DNA of 7,690 bases from JANXXV01 sp038230275 (GTDB taxonomy: Bacteria; Acidobacteriota; Terriglobia; Bryobacterales; Bryobacteraceae). The DNA lies in contig JBBRNO010000212.1 in NCBI GenBank assembly GCA_038230275.1, positions 1 through 7,690 on the forward strand, written 5' to 3'. The stretch's first letter is position 1. Each line of letters begins with the position of its first letter. This document shows, piece after piece, positions 6,239 to 7,690 of the stretch. The translations under genes were made by a program, and so were the position numbers. The notes beneath the pieces are model-generated. The model worked only from the letters and a program-made list of their open reading frames with translations, had not been told where the DNA came from and searched no databases.

Positions 6239-6778
6239 TCATGCCCGGCCGCGCGCGGTTGACTTGATCGAGGAGGCTTGGGGAAAGCCGATCCGGGCTG
6301 CATCGACTACGGGACGATTGCAGGGCGAGCGGTGTTTCTTGCGTAAGCGTCGCGGCGACACGCGTTCGAGGCGGAGATCTCGAACGGTCCGTGCCTGTGC
6401 GCTGGGGAATCCGGGAAAGCCCGCTGACTCGGCCAGTACTGCGAGCTTGGAGCGGCGGGTGATCTGCGCTGCCGGCACGTAGCGCGCTGCAGCGGATATC
6501 GACGACAGGACGAGGGCGTTCATGCGCTTGCTGGAAAGCGCGTAGACCAGTTCCCGGAGCGTTTAGCGTTCGACGGCCAGCAGTGCAGTGTCGCAGCAGG
6601 ACCGGACGAGGTCGGCGGCGGCGTTTCGCGAGTATGCGACCACAAAGACGCGGCGGTGGGGAGAGCTCGGGGGATGCGCCACGCTCGCTGGAATAGCCAG
6701 CGATTTGTTGGACACTACACGAGCGGCGAGCCGGTCATACAGAACGATACGATATCCGGCCAGCGGCGATGCAGCGGG
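6239..6778 (-). pseudogene. Possible decayed reading frame with one internal stop, family not recognised
   Basis: On the minus strand one frame stays open over about 540 bp except for a single TAA at 6563-6565. Its upstream part (71 codons) includes GYRIVLYDRLAARVV and RRVFVVAYSRNAAADLVR. The downstream part (107 codons, to TGA at 6239-6241) includes LRELVYALSSKRMNALVLSS. Both look moderately protein-like, but the tail becomes rich in Arg, Ser and Pro and less convincing. No good ribosome-binding site or family motif is seen. The frame happens to be that of the acyltransferase just upstream, whose TAG at 6779-6781 is a natural end for that family. It may be a dead gene remnant, or just GC-rich non-coding DNA that is open by composition. 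Apart from this and the hairpin at 6685-6703, I see nothing supportable in 6207-6778. Confidence 0.25.
6685..6703. other. Hairpin downstream of the acyltransferase gene
   Basis: TCGCTGG (6685-6691) and CCAGCGA (6697-6703) are a perfect 7-bp inverted repeat around the loop AATAG. It lies 76 bp past the acyltransferase stop. On the minus strand no T-run follows. On the plus strand it is followed by TTTGTTGG. It may be a 3'-end stabilising or weak termination hairpin. Confidence 0.35.
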
Positions 6779-7690
6779 CTAGATTTTGATAAAGATTTTC
6801 TTCTTGTAAAGCCAGTAGCACATGGACCACATCGCCGCCAGAACCAGCAGGTTTTGCGGGATGGCTCCCAGTTCGCCGAAATACCAGAAGTTGCCGGTGA
6901 ATACGCCCAGGCCTCGCTCCAGCCAGCCGCGAAGCACTTGCGAGAAGGAATAGATGAAGATCGAATTCATCCCCAGCACCAGAAACGGGAAGGCCCACTT
7001 GCGCTTTTGCTTCACGTCTACGATCCAATAGAGGGCCATCAGCATCGCAATCACCCAGCCCGCGCTGAATAGCGTGAACGACGCGGTCCAAAGCCGCTTC
7101 ACCATGGGATTGAAGGGCTCCAGTGCTAGCCCCAGCGCGAAGGCCGCGATGGCGCAGGCGCCCAGCACTTTCAGCTTATAGGCAGGCGTCCTTTCGAGGC
7201 GCATCAACATTCCCGCCCAGCAGCCGAATAGGATGGTGATGCCGTTGCCAATGAAATTGATGGTGGTGTAGTAGCCGGAGTAGTTGTAACCCAACAATTT
7301 CAGATCGAGCGCTGCGCCGATGTTGGCGGTCTTGGAGAAAGCTCCGTCCGGCCCTGGATACAGCACGAATAGCGCCCAATAGCCGGCCAGCAGTCCTACG
7401 CCACACGCCACTTGCAACGGGAAGCGAAGTCGCGTGATGAGGAAACAGAGCAGGTATCCAAAGGCAATCTGACAGAGTACGTTGATCAGTTGCAGGACGG
7501 GCCGGCCTTGTCTGGAGTTGAAATTCGAAAGGACGTTGCTGAGGAGAATTAACACGAGGGATCGCCAGGCGACGTGTTTGAAAAGGTCGAATGTGGATGC
7601 GCCCTTGGCCGTGCGCCGTGCAAAAGCGAAAGGCATCGCCATCCCCACCATGAAGGTGAATGCGGGCTGGATCAGATCCCAAAAGGTGCA
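6779..7690 (-). CDS. Membrane acyltransferase, HGSNAT/DUF5009 type, N-terminus outside the window
   Basis: The frame is open from the right edge (first codons CTFWDLIQPAFTF) to TAG at 6779-6781, 303 residues visible. The segment FWDLIQPAFTFMVGMAMPFAF is characteristic of the first membrane region of bacterial homologues of heparan-alpha-glucosaminide N-acetyltransferase (DUF1624/DUF5009 group). These proteins move an acyl group across the membrane onto a sugar. About nine hydrophobic segments are visible, including HVAWRSLVLILLSNVL, INVLCQIAFGYLLCFL, TINFIGNGITILFGCWAGM and FPFLVLGMNSIFIYSF. The C-terminus WSMCYWLYKKKIFIKI is a typical ending, so this end is complete. Roughly the first 50-100 residues, where the catalytic His is expected, are missing. 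An ATG at 7649-7651 is internal, not the start. Its acceptor is unknown. A role in surface polysaccharide or glycan modification is inferred from the family alone. Confidence 0.85.
   Translation of the reverse strand, partial: CTFWDLIQPAFTFMVGMAMPFAFARRTAKGASTFDLFKHVAWRSLVLILLSNVLSNFNSRQGRPVLQLINVLCQIAFGYLLCFLITRLRFPLQVACGVGLLAGYWALFVLYPGPDGAFSKTANIGAALDLKLLGYNYSGYYTTINFIGNGITILFGCWAGMLMRLERTPAYKLKVLGACAIAAFALGLALEPFNPMVKRLWTASFTLFSAGWVIAMLMALYWIVDVKQKRKWAFPFLVLGMNSIFIYSFSQVLRGWLERGLGVFTGNFWYFGELGAIPQNLLVLAAMWSMCYWLYKKKIFIKI

Noticed and set aside
6138..6482. 114-codon plus-strand frame upstream of the methyltransferase
   Set aside because: It has Arg/Ser-rich composition without motifs and overlaps the methyltransferase start and the tandem repeat antisense. 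No ribosome-binding site was seen.
6566..6781. Stop-codon readthrough of the acyltransferase TAG into the same frame
   Set aside because: The acyltransferase ends with the usual C-terminal sequence of its family, no recoding signal is visible, and the extension itself meets a TAA. Same-frame openness has a one-in-three chance.
1..7690. CRISPR array, tRNA or rRNA genes, toxin-antitoxin pair, replication origin
   Set aside because: No regularly spaced repeats, no tRNA-like cloverleaf or conserved rRNA stretches, and no small paired genes were found on either strand by reading.

Overview
The window most likely comes from a soil-type acidobacterium of the Solibacter/Bryobacter group. The main reason is the large secreted protein at 885-3866, whose last ~230 residues match the TIGR03437-type C-terminal domain that is massively expanded in Candidatus Solibacter and relatives. 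High GC, a PilZ protein and a YVTN-propeller/c-type cytochrome fusion agree with this. The assignment rests on recognised families, not on a database search.

Layout: every gene I can support lies on the minus strand, so transcription runs from high to low coordinates. From right to left these are: (1) 6779-7690, the C-terminal three quarters of a multi-pass membrane acyltransferase of the HGSNAT/DUF5009 type, cut by the window edge; (2) 6207-6778, a gene-poor stretch with a broken, unidentified reading frame and a hairpin; (3) 5218-6144, an FkbM-type SAM-dependent methyltransferase with a membrane-anchor N-terminus, preceded by a perfect 14-bp tandem duplication; (4) 4262-5107, the C-terminal half of an IS1380-type transposase, a dead insertion-sequence remnant with a terminator-like hairpin behind it; (5) 885-3866, the 993-residue secreted di-heme protein, with a consensus -10 box and a dyad in its leader; (6) 668-884, an intergenic region with a long inverted repeat; (7) 305-667, a small PilZ-domain protein with a TTG start; (8) 1-173, the N-terminus of an unrecognised protein.

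How the parts relate: no operon is obvious. Gaps between genes are 74 to 634 bp, and the cytochrome gene appears to have its own promoter. The acyltransferase and FkbM methyltransferase could both modify surface glycans, but the decayed interval between them argues against co-transcription. The IS remnant, the broken frame and the small duplication together make 4060-6780 look like a worn accessory segment between more conserved genes. I found no RNA genes, CRISPR array, toxin-antitoxin pair or clear new defence system. The most distinctive object is the cytochrome/propeller/TIGR03437 fusion.
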